Assembly: GCA_030681375.1 (NCBI GenBank)
Contig: JAUXWM010000062.1
Location: 20,308 to 84,307, forward strand
Direction of reading: 5' to 3'
Origin: Gallionella sp.
Lineage (GTDB): Bacteria; Pseudomonadota; Gammaproteobacteria; Burkholderiales; Gallionellaceae
DNA length: 64,000 nucleotides
Part shown: positions 29,164 to 37,985 of the stretch, in pieces
How positions within the stretch are numbered: position 1 is the first letter of the stretch
Layout: every line of letters starts with the position of its first letter
Notes under the pieces: generated by a model
What the model was told of the DNA's origin: nothing
What the model saw: the letters and a program-made list of their open reading frames with translations, nothing else
Database searches by the model: none
Made by a program: the position numbers and the translations under genes

Positions 29164-29721
29164 TTATACGGCCATCAAATCGACTTCTTTTGCAGCCAGT
29201 GCCTGGTCAATTTCAGAAACAAAACGATCCGTAAGTTTCTGTATCTCATCCTGAACACGACGTTCGTCGTCTTCAGAAATCTCCTTTTCCTTGAGCAGGC
29301 TCTTCAGGGAATTGTTCGCGTCACGGCGTATGTTGCGCACCGCGATTTTGGCATCTTCGCCTTCAGCCTTAACCACCTTGATCAAATCACGGCGGCGTTC
29401 TTCAGTCAACATAGGCATGGGAACACGTATCTGTTCACCATTGGTGGAGGGATTCAAACCCAGATCCGCATCGCGGATCGCACGTTCCACCTTGCCGACC
29501 ATGCTCTTTTCCCACGGCTGCACGCCGATGGTGCGCGCATCAATCAAGGTAACGTTTGCGACTTGCGTCACCAGCGTCGGACTCCCGTAATAATCGACCG
29601 TCACATGATCCAACAAGCCGGTATGCGCACGACCGGTACGCACTTTACCCAAGTCTGCTCTCAATGCATCCAGCGACTTGCGCATGCGTTGTTCAGTATC
29701 TTTCCTGATTTCAGAAATCAT
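29164..29721 (-). CDS. frr: Ribosome recycling factor
   Basis: RRF splits the post-termination ribosome with EF-G. The 185-residue protein starts [20 protein letters not shown] and has the family stretches [15 protein letters not shown] and [20 protein letters not shown], ending with the long helical hairpin. A strong AGGAGAAAAAG ribosome-binding site precedes the ATG. It lies between pyrH and uppS in the classic rpsB-tsf-pyrH-frr order. Confidence 0.97.
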   Translation of the reverse strand: MISEIRKDTEQRMRKSLDALRADLGKVRTGRAHTGLLDHVTVDYYGSPTLVTQVANVTLIDARTIGVQPWEKSMVGKVERAIRDADLGLNPSTNGEQIRVPMPMLTEERRRDLIKVVKAEGEDAKIAVRNIRRDANNSLKSLLKEKEISEDDERRVQDEIQKLTDRFVSEIDQALAAKEVDLMAV

Positions 29722-29789
29722 GCTTTTTCTCCTGTTTTACAGAGGTCGGGAATGAACGGTTAGCACCAGAAAAACCCGAATCTCTCATT

Positions 29790-30509
29790 CTACTCAACAC
29801 GCACCAGCGTACCTTCACCCTCACCGAACACCACGCGCTTGAGCGCGCCCGGCTTGAAGATGCTAAATACGATAATCGGTAACTTCTGGTCGCGACACAA
29901 GGTCAGCGCTGTCGCATCCATTACCTGCAAATTTTTGCTGATCGCCTCATCAAAACTCAGGCTTTGATAACGAACCGCATGCGGATCCTTCTTGGGATCA
30001 GCCGTATAAATACCATCGACTTTGGTAGCCTTGATCACCACCTCGGCGCTCATTTCCACGCCGCGCAACGCCGCAGCAGTATCCGTCGTGAAAAACGGAC
30101 TGCCTATGCCTGCCGCAAAAATCACCACCTTGCCTTCTTCCAGATAACGCAGGGCCTTGCCGCGAATAAACGGCTCGGCAACCTGCTCCAGATTCAAGGC
30201 TGACTGCACGCGGCAATCCAACCCGGCACGCGTCATTGCATCCTGCAACGCCATCGAATTCATCACCGTGGCTAACATACCCATGTAATCGGCCGTTGCC
30301 CTGTCCATCCCCGCCGCAGCCGGAGCAACGCCACGAAAGATATTGCCGCCACCGATTACCATCGCCACTTGCACACCCATCCCGACCACTTCCGCAATCT
30401 CAGCCACGATACGCTCGATGACTGTACGGTTGATGCCATAGCTGTCATCACCCATCAGGGCTTCGCCGGAGAGCTTGAGCAGTATGCGCTTATAGACAGG
30501 TGTGCTCAT
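29790..30509 (-). CDS. pyrH: Uridylate kinase
   Basis: PyrH phosphorylates UMP to UDP, feeding pyrimidine nucleotide synthesis. The 239-residue amino-acid-kinase-fold protein has [21 protein letters not shown] at the start, [15 protein letters not shown] glycine loop (here [13 protein letters not shown]), the [17 protein letters not shown] loop (here [16 protein letters not shown]) and [13 protein letters not shown]. It follows tsf by five bases, so co-transcription with the translation-factor genes is likely. Confidence 0.96.
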   Translation of the reverse strand: MSTPVYKRILLKLSGEALMGDDSYGINRTVIERIVAEIAEVVGMGVQVAMVIGGGNIFRGVAPAAAGMDRATADYMGMLATVMNSMALQDAMTRAGLDCRVQSALNLEQVAEPFIRGKALRYLEEGKVVIFAAGIGSPFFTTDTAAALRGVEMSAEVVIKATKVDGIYTADPKKDPHAVRYQSLSFDEAISKNLQVMDATALTLCRDQKLPIIVFSIFKPGALKRVVFGEGEGTLVRVE

Positions 30510-30514
30510 GATGA

Positions 30515-31414
30515 TTAGCCCTGAGCAGCAGCGATGGTTGCAGCCACTTCAGCCGCGTAATCTTCGACTTTCTTCTCGATACCCTCGCCCACTACAAACA
30601 TCTGGAACGCGGACACCGATGCATTCCTGCCTTTAAGCAATTGCTCGATAGTCTGCTTGCCGTCTTCAGCCTTGACGAATACCTGACCCAGCAAAGTCAC
30701 TTCCTTGAGGAATTTTTGCACGGTACCTTCAGCAATTTTTTCCAGCATCGCTTCCGGCTTTCCGGCTTCGCGCGCTTTTTCGATGGCAATACGGCGTTCT
30801 GTTTCGATATCCACCGGATTAACACCGGAAATATCGACCGACTTGGGCTTGCTGGCTGCGATATGCATACAAATATCGCGACCGAGTGTTTCGTCGCCGC
30901 CGGTGAAATTCAGCAACACGCCGATTTTGCTGCCGTGCAGATAGCTGGACAAAGTACCGGTCGTGGTTTCGTAGCGCTCGAAACGGCGAACAGTCAGGTT
31001 CTCACCCAGCTTCATCACCAGCGCCTTGCGAGTTTCTTCAACGCTAGCTGCGCCATTGGCAATGGTCATAGCGGATAAAGCCTCAATGTCGGCTGGATTG
31101 TTTGCCGCTACGGTTTCAGCAACATTTCTGGCGAATGCAACGAAATCATCATTCTTGGCTACGAAGTCAGTTTCGCAGTTAATTTCTGCAACTGCACCGC
31201 TTTTGCCATCAGCCGCGATAAACGCGCTGACCACACCTTCAGCCGTCACCCGCGAGGAAGCCTTGCTCGCCTTCGCACCACTCTTGATGCGCATTTGCTC
31301 TTCAGCCACCTTGAAATCGCCATTGGCTTCAACCAATGCCTTCTTGCATTCCATCATGCCAAGACCGGTTGCCTCGCGCAATTCCTTGACCATACTTGCG
31401 GTAATTTCTGCCAT
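30515..31414 (-). CDS. tsf: Elongation factor Ts
   Basis: EF-Ts is the nucleotide-exchange factor for EF-Tu. The 299-residue protein has the N-terminal UBA-like module with [16 protein letters not shown] and the core [14 protein letters not shown] motif (contains TDFV, the EF-Tu contact). The ATG at 31414 is chosen because AGGAGTT sits just upstream at good spacing; a TTG two codons earlier is less likely. It is separated from rpsB by 74 bases that include a terminator-like hairpin. Confidence 0.96.
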   Translation of the reverse strand: MAEITASMVKELREATGLGMMECKKALVEANGDFKVAEEQMRIKSGAKASKASSRVTAEGVVSAFIAADGKSGAVAEINCETDFVAKNDDFVAFARNVAETVAANNPADIEALSAMTIANGAASVEETRKALVMKLGENLTVRRFERYETTTGTLSSYLHGSKIGVLLNFTGGDETLGRDICMHIAASKPKSVDISGVNPVDIETERRIAIEKAREAGKPEAMLEKIAEGTVQKFLKEVTLLGQVFVKAEDGKQTIEQLLKGRNASVSAFQMFVVGEGIEKKVEDYAAEVAATIAAAQG

Positions 31415-31443
31415 GTTCAACTCCTATAATTCCGATAAAAAAC

Positions 31444-31472
31444 TTACAAAAAAAGGGGCTTGCGCCCCTTTT
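31444..31472 (-). terminator. Hairpin with U-tract between rpsB and tsf
   Basis: On the minus strand AAAAGGGGC, a GCAA loop and GCCCCTTTT form a nine-pair stem, followed by a further run of T (seven in all). It lies 16 bases past the rpsB stop and before tsf, so it probably acts as a partial terminator that lowers tsf relative to rpsB. Confidence 0.75.
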
Positions 31473-31488
31473 CGCGCCATTATGTGAC

Positions 31489-32223
31489 TTAGGCTGCTTG
31501 CTCTGGCTCTTGCTCCGCTACTTGCTGAACCAATTCATTCAATGCCTGCGCGCGGCCTTCCAGCACAGCGTCAGCGATACCGCGAGCATACAAACGAATC
31601 GCCTGAGTAGAGTCATCATTACCAGGGATCACGAAGTTCACGCCCAGTGGCGAATTGTTGGTATCAACAATACCGATTACCGGGATACCCAGTTTGATTG
31701 CTTCAACGATGGCACCCTTCTGGTAACCCACGTCGATAACGAACAAGGCGTCCGGCAAAGCAGGCATATCCTTGATACCGCCCAGGCTGCGATTCAACTT
31801 CTCCAGCTCACGGCTCATCATCAAGGCTTCTTTCTTGGAAAGAGCTTCAGCCGCGCCGTCAGCAGTCATTGCCTCCAGATCGCGCAGACGCTTGATGGAT
31901 TGTTGTACTGTTTTGTAGTTGGTCAGCATGCCTCCCAACCAGCGATGATTTACAAACGGGGAATTGGCGCGAACCGCTTCTTCCTGAATGATTTCGCGTG
32001 CCTGACGCTTAGTCGCCACGAACAGGACGGTGCCTTTTTTCGCGGACAGCTTGCGCACATAGTTTTCTGCTTCAGCAAAAAGCGCTACGGACTGTTCCAG
32101 ATTGATAATATGAATTCTGTTGCGATGACCGAAGATGTACGGAGCCATCTTTGGATTCCAGAAACGGGTTTGGTGACCAAAATGAACACCAGCATCCAGC
32201 ATTTGACGCATTGTTACAGCCAT
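31489..32223 (-). CDS. rpsB: 30S ribosomal protein S2
   Basis: S2 binds the small subunit near the S1 site. The 244-residue protein has the standard start [28 protein letters not shown] sequence, the central [16 protein letters not shown] motif and [19 protein letters not shown]. The ATG at 32223 follows an AGGAATAG ribosome-binding site. The leader upstream folds into a candidate autoregulatory structure (see 32235-32299). It is the first gene of the rpsB-tsf-pyrH-frr series. Confidence 0.97.
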   Translation of the reverse strand: MAVTMRQMLDAGVHFGHQTRFWNPKMAPYIFGHRNRIHIINLEQSVALFAEAENYVRKLSAKKGTVLFVATKRQAREIIQEEAVRANSPFVNHRWLGGMLTNYKTVQQSIKRLRDLEAMTADGAAEALSKKEALMMSRELEKLNRSLGGIKDMPALPDALFVIDVGYQKGAIVEAIKLGIPVIGIVDTNNSPLGVNFVIPGNDDSTQAIRLYARGIADAVLEGRAQALNELVQQVAEQEPEQAA

Positions 32224-32234
32224 GACTATTCCTA

Positions 32235-32299
32235 TCGTAAGGGTTAAAACTACCGTTCGCCAGCCTGACTCTTACGAGCACCCCAACTTGTGCGAACGG
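32235..32299 (-). promoter_or_regulatory. Structured rpsB leader RNA (candidate S2 autoregulatory element)
   Basis: In the minus-strand transcript CCGTTCGC (32299-32292) pairs with GCGAACGG (32260-32253), an eight-pair stem closing a 31-nt loop. Within the loop, TCGTAAG (32277-32271) is perfectly complementary to CTTACGA (32241-32235), which sits immediately before the rpsB ribosome-binding site. This would form a pseudoknot that could mask the translation start. S2 is known to repress its own mRNA in proteobacteria; that this fold does so here is inference. Confidence 0.55.
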
Positions 32300-32599
32300 G
32301 AAATTTGCATCGGCCTATTCCGACGCAACGCGCATTCTAGCACCAATTGACTGCCAATCTCAACCAAATTGAGCAATTCTGGAGGAGCTATGAATCTGCG
32401 CGTCACGAAAAGACTTGCGCCCGGTGCGGGACAAACCCCATGGCATCATGAGTATCGCCAAACGGGTCCGCCTATTTGCAATTGCCGGCCAAGACCGTCC
32501 GCCGAATGCCCACAGATGCGCAGCGAGCTCGGTGTGACAAGCATGAGGTGATATACCTTACTTTTCCTAGACAGGAAAATGAGTGTTCTCCAGCAGCAT
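32300..32599. other. Junction region between fabG and rpsB
   Basis: About 300 bases between the rpsB leader and the fabG stop. acpP and fabF, which usually follow fabG, are absent. The only coding candidate is a weak 53-codon frame on the plus strand (32390-32551). The rpsB promoter must lie here, but I could not pick out clear boxes. No repeat or insertion-sequence remnant is visible. Confidence 0.5.
32390..32551 (+). CDS. Possible 53-codon frame with a strong ribosome-binding site
   Basis: An ATG at 32390 is preceded by TGGAGGAGCT, one of the strongest ribosome-binding sites in the window, on the strand opposite to the neighbours. The product starts MNLRVTKRLAPG and is then rich in Pro, Arg and Cys with no domain I recognise. 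The first dozen residues remind me of a small uncharacterised proteobacterial protein family, while the rest does not, so a decayed gene is possible. Too short to support firmly; it may be chance. Confidence 0.25.
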   Translation: MNLRVTKRLAPGAGQTPWHHEYRQTGPPICNCRPRPSAECPQMRSELGVTSMR

Positions 32600-33343
32600 T
32601 TACTCCATGTACATCCCGCCGTTCACATGCAGCGTGACGCCGGTGATGTAAGCCGCAGCAGGACTTGCCAGAAAACCCACGGCATTGGCGATGTCTGCGG
32701 GCGAACCAAGGCGTTTCAGCGGCACATGCGAAACCAGTTTGGCGCGTTGCTCTTCGCCCAGCGCATGCGTCATATCGGTATCGATGAAGCCGGGCGCGAC
32801 GCAGTTAACGGTGATGTTGCGACTACCGATCTCCTGCGCCAGTGATTTGGTAAAACCTATCATACCCGCCTTGGACGCCGCGTAATTGGACTGCCCTGCG
32901 TTACCCATGCTGCCGACCACAGAAGAAATGCTGATGATGCGCCCGCCACGCGCCTTCATCATCGCGCGCAACACGGCACGTGAAAGACGAAACACTGACT
33001 TCAGATTGGTTGCCAGCACATCATCCCACTCTTCGTCAGTCATGCGCGCCAGCAGATTGTCGCGGGTGATACCGGCGTTGTTCACCAGGATAGAGATTTC
33101 GCCAAACTGCTTGCGCAACTCAGCCAATACTTCTTCGGTCTGCGCAATATCGTTGACGTTCAGCGCATAACCCTGCCCTGCGATGCCTGCCACAGCCAGA
33201 TACTCGCTGATGGCCTGTGCGCCCTTGTCAGACGTGGCCGTACCGATTACGGTTGCGCCCAATCGCCCCAACTCCAGCGCGATAGCCTGTCCGATGCCGC
33301 GAGATGCGCCCGTCACCAGTGCAATTTGTCCTTGTAGTGTCAT
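32600..33343 (-). CDS. fabG: 3-oxoacyl-ACP reductase FabG
   Basis: FabG reduces 3-oxoacyl-ACP with NADPH in fatty-acid elongation. The 247-residue short-chain dehydrogenase has TGASRGIG at residues 11-18, NNAGITRDNLL, and the catalytic Ser (140/141), Y154 and K158 (YAASKAG). The C-terminal NVTLHVNGGMYM-like end (GVTLHVNGGMYME) is typical of FabG. The ATG at 33343 is chosen for its GGGAG ribosome-binding site and conserved MTLQGQIALVTGASRG. The gene usually next, acpP, is missing. Confidence 0.95.
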   Translation of the reverse strand: MTLQGQIALVTGASRGIGQAIALELGRLGATVIGTATSDKGAQAISEYLAVAGIAGQGYALNVNDIAQTEEVLAELRKQFGEISILVNNAGITRDNLLARMTDEEWDDVLATNLKSVFRLSRAVLRAMMKARGGRIISISSVVGSMGNAGQSNYAASKAGMIGFTKSLAQEIGSRNITVNCVAPGFIDTDMTHALGEEQRAKLVSHVPLKRLGSPADIANAVGFLASPAAAYITGVTLHVNGGMYME

Positions 33344-33402
33344 TACGATCTCCCTCAATCAGTAGTACGACGTCCTCAGATATCCTCAAGACGAACGAAA
33401 TA

Positions 33403-34335
33403 TTATGCGAATGCAGCCAAAGCCAGCGTCAGCGCCGCGCCGTCGTTGATCGCGGATGCCTGCTGGTTCACGTCGATGCGTTTGTTCAGTCCTGCCAGCA
33501 CCTTGCCCGGCGCGCATTCGACGTTGTGGGTGATGCCCTGTTTGCCGAATTCCAGCACGGTCTCGACCCAGCGCACCGGCGAATAGAGCTGGCGCACCAG
33601 AGCGTCCTTGATCTTGTCGCCATCGCTGTATGCCGCGACATCGGCGTTGTGCAGCACAGGAACGACAGGCGACTGCACGGCAACATCGGCCAGATAGTCG
33701 CGCAGTTGTCCGGCAGCGCCCGTAAGCAGACTGCAATGGGATGGCACGCTCATCGGCAGCATGATAGCGCGCTTGGCGCCTTTGCCCTTGGCCAGTTCCA
33801 TGCCGCGCTCGACAGCCGCGCGATTACCCGCGATCACCACCTGCCCGGGCGAGTTGTAATTCACCGCTTCCAGCACCTCGCCCTGCGCACCTTCAATGCA
33901 CACCGCACGAACCGCCTCATCGTCCAAACCCAAAATCGCCGCAATGCCGCCCACGCCCTCAGGCACGGCCTGCTGCATGCACTCGGCACGGTAGCGTACC
34001 AGCGGCAACGCATCGGCGAAGCTCAGCGCGCCCGCCGCGACCAGCGCGGTATATTCGCCCAGACTATGCCCCGCCATTATCGCAGGCATCGCACCGTTTT
34101 TTGACTGCCAGGCGCGATATACCGCGACACCGACTGTCAGCATGACAGGCTGCGTGTTTACAGTCGCGTTCAGTTCCGCATCGGTACCGTCAACAACCAG
34201 TTGCCAGAGATCCTGCTTCAGCACATCGGAGGCCTCGACAAACGTGTCGCGCACCACTGCAAAGTCAGCGTAACCGTTCATCATGCCGCGAGATTGCGAA
34301 CCCTGACCGGGAAATACGAAAGCAAATTTAGTCAT
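33403..34335 (-). CDS. fabD: Malonyl-CoA:ACP transacylase
   Basis: FabD moves malonyl from CoA to acyl carrier protein, supplying the extender unit. The 310-residue protein has FVFPGQGSQSRGM at residues 7-19, the nucleophile S91 in GHSLGEY, the substrate Arg region (YRAECMQQAVPEG), and the catalytic His in MSVPSHCSLL near 200. It lies between fabH and fabG. The 115-base spacer upstream carries a heptamer repeat. Confidence 0.96.
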   Translation of the reverse strand: MTKFAFVFPGQGSQSRGMMNGYADFAVVRDTFVEASDVLKQDLWQLVVDGTDAELNATVNTQPVMLTVGVAVYRAWQSKNGAMPAIMAGHSLGEYTALVAAGALSFADALPLVRYRAECMQQAVPEGVGGIAAILGLDDEAVRAVCIEGAQGEVLEAVNYNSPGQVVIAGNRAAVERGMELAKGKGAKRAIMLPMSVPSHCSLLTGAAGQLRDYLADVAVQSPVVPVLHNADVAAYSDGDKIKDALVRQLYSPVRWVETVLEFGKQGITHNVECAPGKVLAGLNKRIDVNQQASAINDGAALTLALAAFA

Positions 34336-34344
34336 ATTAAAAAC

Positions 34345-34404
34345 AGTCGTTAGTTATTAGTCGTTAGTCGCTAGTCGATAAAAGCAGTCGTCAGTAGTCA
34401 GTGG
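34345..34404. repeat. Degenerate heptamer array (AGTCGTT-like)
   Basis: The fabH-fabD spacer contains consecutive seven-base units: AGTCGTT, AGTTATT, AGTCGTT, AGTCGCT, AGTCGAT, then a six-base break (AAAAGC), AGTCGTC, AGTAGTC and a partial AGT. Seven near-copies in about 60 bases. Such a short-period array can change length by slippage and here would alter the distance between two genes of one operon. Confidence 0.75.
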
Positions 34405-34450
34405 AAAAACCGCGTAGCGGGCATCTCCAACTAGCGTCTAGCTACTGCCT

Positions 34451-35410
34451 TTACCATTTAAGCAGCACTGCGCCCCAGGTAAACCCGCCGCCGATTGCTT
34501 CCAGCAACAGGTGCTGCCCGGGTTTGATGCGGCCATCGCGCACGGCGGCGTCCAATGCCAGCGGTATCGACGCAGATGAAGTGTTGCCATGTTGTGCGAC
34601 GGTCACCACCACATTATCCATACTCAGGCCGAGTTTTTTGGCCGTGGCTTCAATAATGCGAATATTGGCTTGGTGTGGCACCAGCCAGTCAATATCCGAG
34701 CCTTGCAACCCTGTATCAGCCAGCACTTCATCGACCACTTTACTCAGCACGGTGACGGCGAACTTGAATACCGACTGTCCTTCCATCTTGATGAAGGGAT
34801 CGCCCTGAACTTCTCCGTTACAGATACTGCCATCCGCTCTGAGCAAGGCATGATGACGTCCGTCTGAATGTAATTTAGCAGCAATGATTCCCGGATCTTC
34901 GCTGGCCCGCAATACCACCGCACCCGCGCCGTCGCCGAACAGCACACAGGTCGTGCGATCAGTCCAGTCCAGGATACGGGACAGCACCTCAGCACCGACT
35001 ACCAATACGGTCTTCGCTTGTCCGCCGCGTATGTATAAATCGGCCGTATTCAACGCATAGACAAATCCGCCGCACACGGCCTGCATATCAAATGCCGCAC
35101 CACCGCTGGTGATGCCCAGCTTGTCCTGCAAAATACAGGCGGTACTGGGAAATGTTTTATCCGGAGTCGTAGTGGCAACGATAATCAAATCAATCTCATC
35201 AGCACTAATGCCCGCCATCGCTATGGCACGCAGACTCGCCTGTAACGCCAGATCGCTGGTGACTTCGTCGTCTGCCGCGATATGCCGCTCATGAATGCCG
35301 CTGCGCGACACGATCCATTCGTCGGTGGTGTCAACGATCTTTTCCAGATCGAAATTGTTCAACACTTTAGCTGGCAAATAGCTGCCCGTGCCGATTATCT
35401 TTGAATACAT
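34451..35410 (-). CDS. fabH: 3-oxoacyl-ACP synthase III (FabH)
   Basis: FabH starts fatty-acid synthesis by condensing an acyl-CoA with malonyl-ACP. The 319-residue protein has the catalytic triad in [14 protein letters not shown] (C113), VPHQANIR (His near 246) and HGNTSSAS (Asn near 276), plus [13 protein letters not shown] at the C-terminus. The ATG at 35410 overlaps the plsX stop (TGATG); an upstream in-frame extension lies within plsX and is not conserved. Confidence 0.96.
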   Translation of the reverse strand: MYSKIIGTGSYLPAKVLNNFDLEKIVDTTDEWIVSRSGIHERHIAADDEVTSDLALQASLRAIAMAGISADEIDLIIVATTTPDKTFPSTACILQDKLGITSGGAAFDMQAVCGGFVYALNTADLYIRGGQAKTVLVVGAEVLSRILDWTDRTTCVLFGDGAGAVVLRASEDPGIIAAKLHSDGRHHALLRADGSICNGEVQGDPFIKMEGQSVFKFAVTVLSKVVDEVLADTGLQGSDIDWLVPHQANIRIIEATAKKLGLSMDNVVVTVAQHGNTSSASIPLALDAAVRDGRIKPGQHLLLEAIGGGFTWGAVLLKW

Positions 35411-36456
35411 CAGGCGACCCCCTGCTCTATGTTTTGCCGTTCGGTATGCCACTTCTCAATATGCGCACTGATGTGCTGCCACATATTCTCACGCGCTTCT
35501 TCAGCCGCCCTGTCTATGGCACAACGGAAAGCCAGCACATCTGCCGAACCATGACTTTTTACGACAATACCGCGCAAGCCAAGAAAACTCGCACCATTGT
35601 AACGCCGGTGATCTACGCGACGTTTAAAGGCTTTAAGCACGGGCATCGCCACCAAACCGGCAAATCGGGTAAATACATTTCTGGAAAATTCTTCACGCAA
35701 GAAACCGCCCAACATTTGAGCCAGCCCTTCGGTCGTTTTCAGTGCAACGTTGCCTACGAATCCATCGCAGACCACCACATCGGTCGTGCCCTTGAAGATA
35801 TCGTTACCCTCGACGTTCCCGTAAAAATTCAAATCACTGGCACGCAGCAAAGCCGCAGCTTGCTTGACCACCTCGTTACCCTTGATATCTTCACTGCCGA
35901 TATTCAGCAAACCGACCGTAGGATGAGGTTTGTGTTCCAGCGCTGTGACCAGCGTGGAACCCATCATCGCAAACTGCAACAGATGCTCAGCAGTACAATC
36001 GGTATTGGCGCCCAGATCGAGCATGCATACCTGACCATTTCTGGTCGGCATATAAGATGCGATGGCGGGCCGATCTATGCCCGGAATCGTTTTCAGCACA
36101 TAACGCGCCGTCGCCATCAGCGCGCCGGTATTGCCCGCGCTGACGCAGGCTGACGCATCACCGTTCTTGACCAGATTAATGGCCACGCGCATCGAAGAAT
36201 CCTTTTTTCCGCGCAAGGCAGACTGCGGCTGCTCATCCATGCCGACCACTTCAGAGGCCGCATGCACGCGCAGACGCGCGCCGAACTGCCCAGCATCGAT
36301 GTGCAGCGTGCGCAATTCGGCTTCAATAACGTCAGTTTGCCCCACCAGAATGATGGAATCGCAGGGGAATTGCTTCAGATACTCAACTGCGGCCGGAATG
36401 GTGACCGAGGTACCGTGGTCGCCTCCCATCGCATCTATAGCTAATGTGACATCCAC
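35410..36456 (-). CDS. plsX: Phosphate acyltransferase PlsX
   Basis: PlsX makes acyl-phosphate from acyl-ACP, the donor used by PlsY in phospholipid synthesis. The 348-residue protein starts with the hallmark [10 protein letters not shown] and has [32 protein letters not shown] and [17 protein letters not shown], all typical. It sits between rpmF and fabH in the conserved yceD-rpmF-plsX-fabHDG order, and overlaps fabH by one base. Confidence 0.96.
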   Translation of the reverse strand: MDVTLAIDAMGGDHGTSVTIPAAVEYLKQFPCDSIILVGQTDVIEAELRTLHIDAGQFGARLRVHAASEVVGMDEQPQSALRGKKDSSMRVAINLVKNGDASACVSAGNTGALMATARYVLKTIPGIDRPAIASYMPTRNGQVCMLDLGANTDCTAEHLLQFAMMGSTLVTALEHKPHPTVGLLNIGSEDIKGNEVVKQAAALLRASDLNFYGNVEGNDIFKGTTDVVVCDGFVGNVALKTTEGLAQMLGGFLREEFSRNVFTRFAGLVAMPVLKAFKRRVDHRRYNGASFLGLRGIVVKSHGSADVLAFRCAIDRAAEEARENMWQHISAHIEKWHTERQNIEQGVA

Positions 36457-36642
36457 TCAAGTAATCCTTGGCAAGGAAAAGCTCCGAATACAGACGTGAT
36501 TGAATAACAGCAGAAACCCGCACATCCCGAGGATAGCGTCGCTGCATTTCGAACCACCTGCACTCATTTTAATGATTTCGGAGAAATTCAGGTCTGACAG
36601 AAACGCAGCCGACCATGATGATCCGCTGCGCTGAACAATGAC

Positions 36643-36822
36643 TTATTCGCCTTTGGTTTTTACTACTTTTTTGCCACGATAGTAACCGCTCGGGCTGATG
36701 TGATGACGCAGATGATTCTCACCGGTTGTCGGCTCGATTGCGGTAGCCGGTGCGGTCAAAAAATCATGAGCACGATGCATACCACGTTTGGATGGGGACT
36801 TCTTATTCTGCTGAACTGCCAT
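36643..36822 (-). CDS. rpmF: 50S ribosomal protein L32
   Basis: A 59-residue basic protein: [20 protein letters not shown] at the start, then [18 protein letters not shown], the L32 pattern in proteobacteria. The second pair of the zinc-binding cysteines seen in some L32 proteins is absent, as is usual for this type. It lies 25 bases after yceD and before plsX, the standard order. Confidence 0.95.
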   Translation of the reverse strand: MAVQQNKKSPSKRGMHRAHDFLTAPATAIEPTTGENHLRHHISPSGYYRGKKVVKTKGE

Positions 36823-36847
36823 GCTATTACTCCTTGGATAAATCTAA

Positions 36848-37342
36848 TTAATTACGTTTCAATTTCTCTAAAACTGCAAAAGGATGCTTACTCTCCTTCT
36901 GCCTGTCTCCGTCCTCTGTCAACTGACAAGCCCCTGACTCGTGCTTGGGGGCGATTGGCAGACTTAACAAAATTTCTTCTTCCAGCAGCTCCAGCACATC
37001 CAGATTTGCATCTGCCAGAATATGATCAAGCTCTTCATCCTCATCGTCCTGCGCATCCAGAACCGCCTGATCGCACAACTTCAGGCGCGCATCGTGCTGT
37101 ATCGCATAACCCATGCCCTGCAGGCAACGCTGACACCGCAACTGACACTCCCCGGACAGGCTGATTTTCAACATGGGACTACCCTGAGCATCCATACTGC
37201 CTTGCACCGTATAACGCAGGATTCCCTGCGAATTATCCAGTACATCCAGCAAACGTGGCAGCTCTGCAAACGACACTTCCGCGTCTATTTGCTTGCCGCT
37301 GCGGGCAAAATCCAGGCTATCGATGAAAGGTCGTGCGTACAT
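36848..37342 (-). CDS. yceD: YceD/DUF177 family protein (23S rRNA accumulation)
   Basis: A 164-residue member of DUF177. In E. coli, YceD is linked to 23S rRNA accumulation; the mechanism is not settled. The protein has the conserved LSGECQLRCQRCLQGM segment with three cysteines near residues 86-94, which may bind a metal, and an acidic stretch DAQDDEDEELDHILAD. The C-terminal half ends in the family LSLPIAPKHESGACQ. It pairs with rpmF, as throughout proteobacteria, and probably shares its promoter. Divergent to maf. Confidence 0.9.
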   Translation of the reverse strand: MYARPFIDSLDFARSGKQIDAEVSFAELPRLLDVLDNSQGILRYTVQGSMDAQGSPMLKISLSGECQLRCQRCLQGMGYAIQHDARLKLCDQAVLDAQDDEDEELDHILADANLDVLELLEEEILLSLPIAPKHESGACQLTEDGDRQKESKHPFAVLEKLKRN

Positions 37343-37398
37343 GAGCCGCGCATGATATATTTTTCAACGCATTCTGTCAAAAAACGTAAGGAATATCG

Positions 37399-37983
37399 TT
37401 GAATTCACCATTGCTTGTATTAGCCTCCACCTCCCCATACCGCTGCGAATTGCTAAAACGGTTACAACTACCCTTTACCACGGCTGCTCCCGATGTGGAC
37501 GAAACGCCGCTGCCCGATGAAGCGGCGCGCGACACTTCGCTGCGACTATCTCGGGAAAAAGCGCGTGCCGTGGCGGCCGATTATCCTGACGCGCTGATTA
37601 TCGGCTCCGATCAGGTCGCCCTGCTGGAAGGCCGGCAACTCGGCAAGCCGCTCACTCACGACAATGCTGTCGCGCAACTGCGCGCGATGCGCGGCAAGAC
37701 CACCTGCTTTTACACCGCGCTGACCCTACTGAACAGCAAGATGGGGCGCATGCAAACCGAAGTAGCGGAAAATTTTGTCACCTTGCGCGAACTGAGCGAT
37801 GCCGAAATTGAAGCCTATTTGCTCAAGGAGCAACCTTACCAGTGCGCCGGCAGCGCAAAATCGGAAGGGCTGGGCATCGCACTGATGAGCAGCATGAGCG
37901 GTGACGACCCGAATGCGCTGATCGGCCTGCCGTTAATACTGCTGGCCGAAATGCTGCGCCGCGAAAATGTACGGATATTCTGA
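37399..37983 (+). CDS. Maf family nucleotide pyrophosphatase (YceF type)
   Basis: Maf proteins hydrolyse nucleoside triphosphates, removing modified nucleotides; the YceF group prefers 7-methyl-GTP. The 194-residue protein has the family start [17 protein letters not shown], the [15 protein letters not shown] loop, the catalytic-site [13 protein letters not shown] and the [26 protein letters not shown] region. The neighbour yceD-rpmF makes the YceF subgroup likely (in E. coli yceF adjoins yceD). It is transcribed away from yceD and is followed two bases later by the methylase-fold gene. Confidence 0.9.
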   Translation: MNSPLLVLASTSPYRCELLKRLQLPFTTAAPDVDETPLPDEAARDTSLRLSREKARAVAADYPDALIIGSDQVALLEGRQLGKPLTHDNAVAQLRAMRGKTTCFYTALTLLNSKMGRMQTEVAENFVTLRELSDAEIEAYLLKEQPYQCAGSAKSEGLGIALMSSMSGDDPNALIGLPLILLAEMLRRENVRIF

Positions 37984-37985
37984 TC

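Noticed and set aside
34345..34404. The heptamer array as a CRISPR
   Set aside because: Units are seven bases with no spacers of constant length and no cas genes are present; it is a simple tandem repeat.
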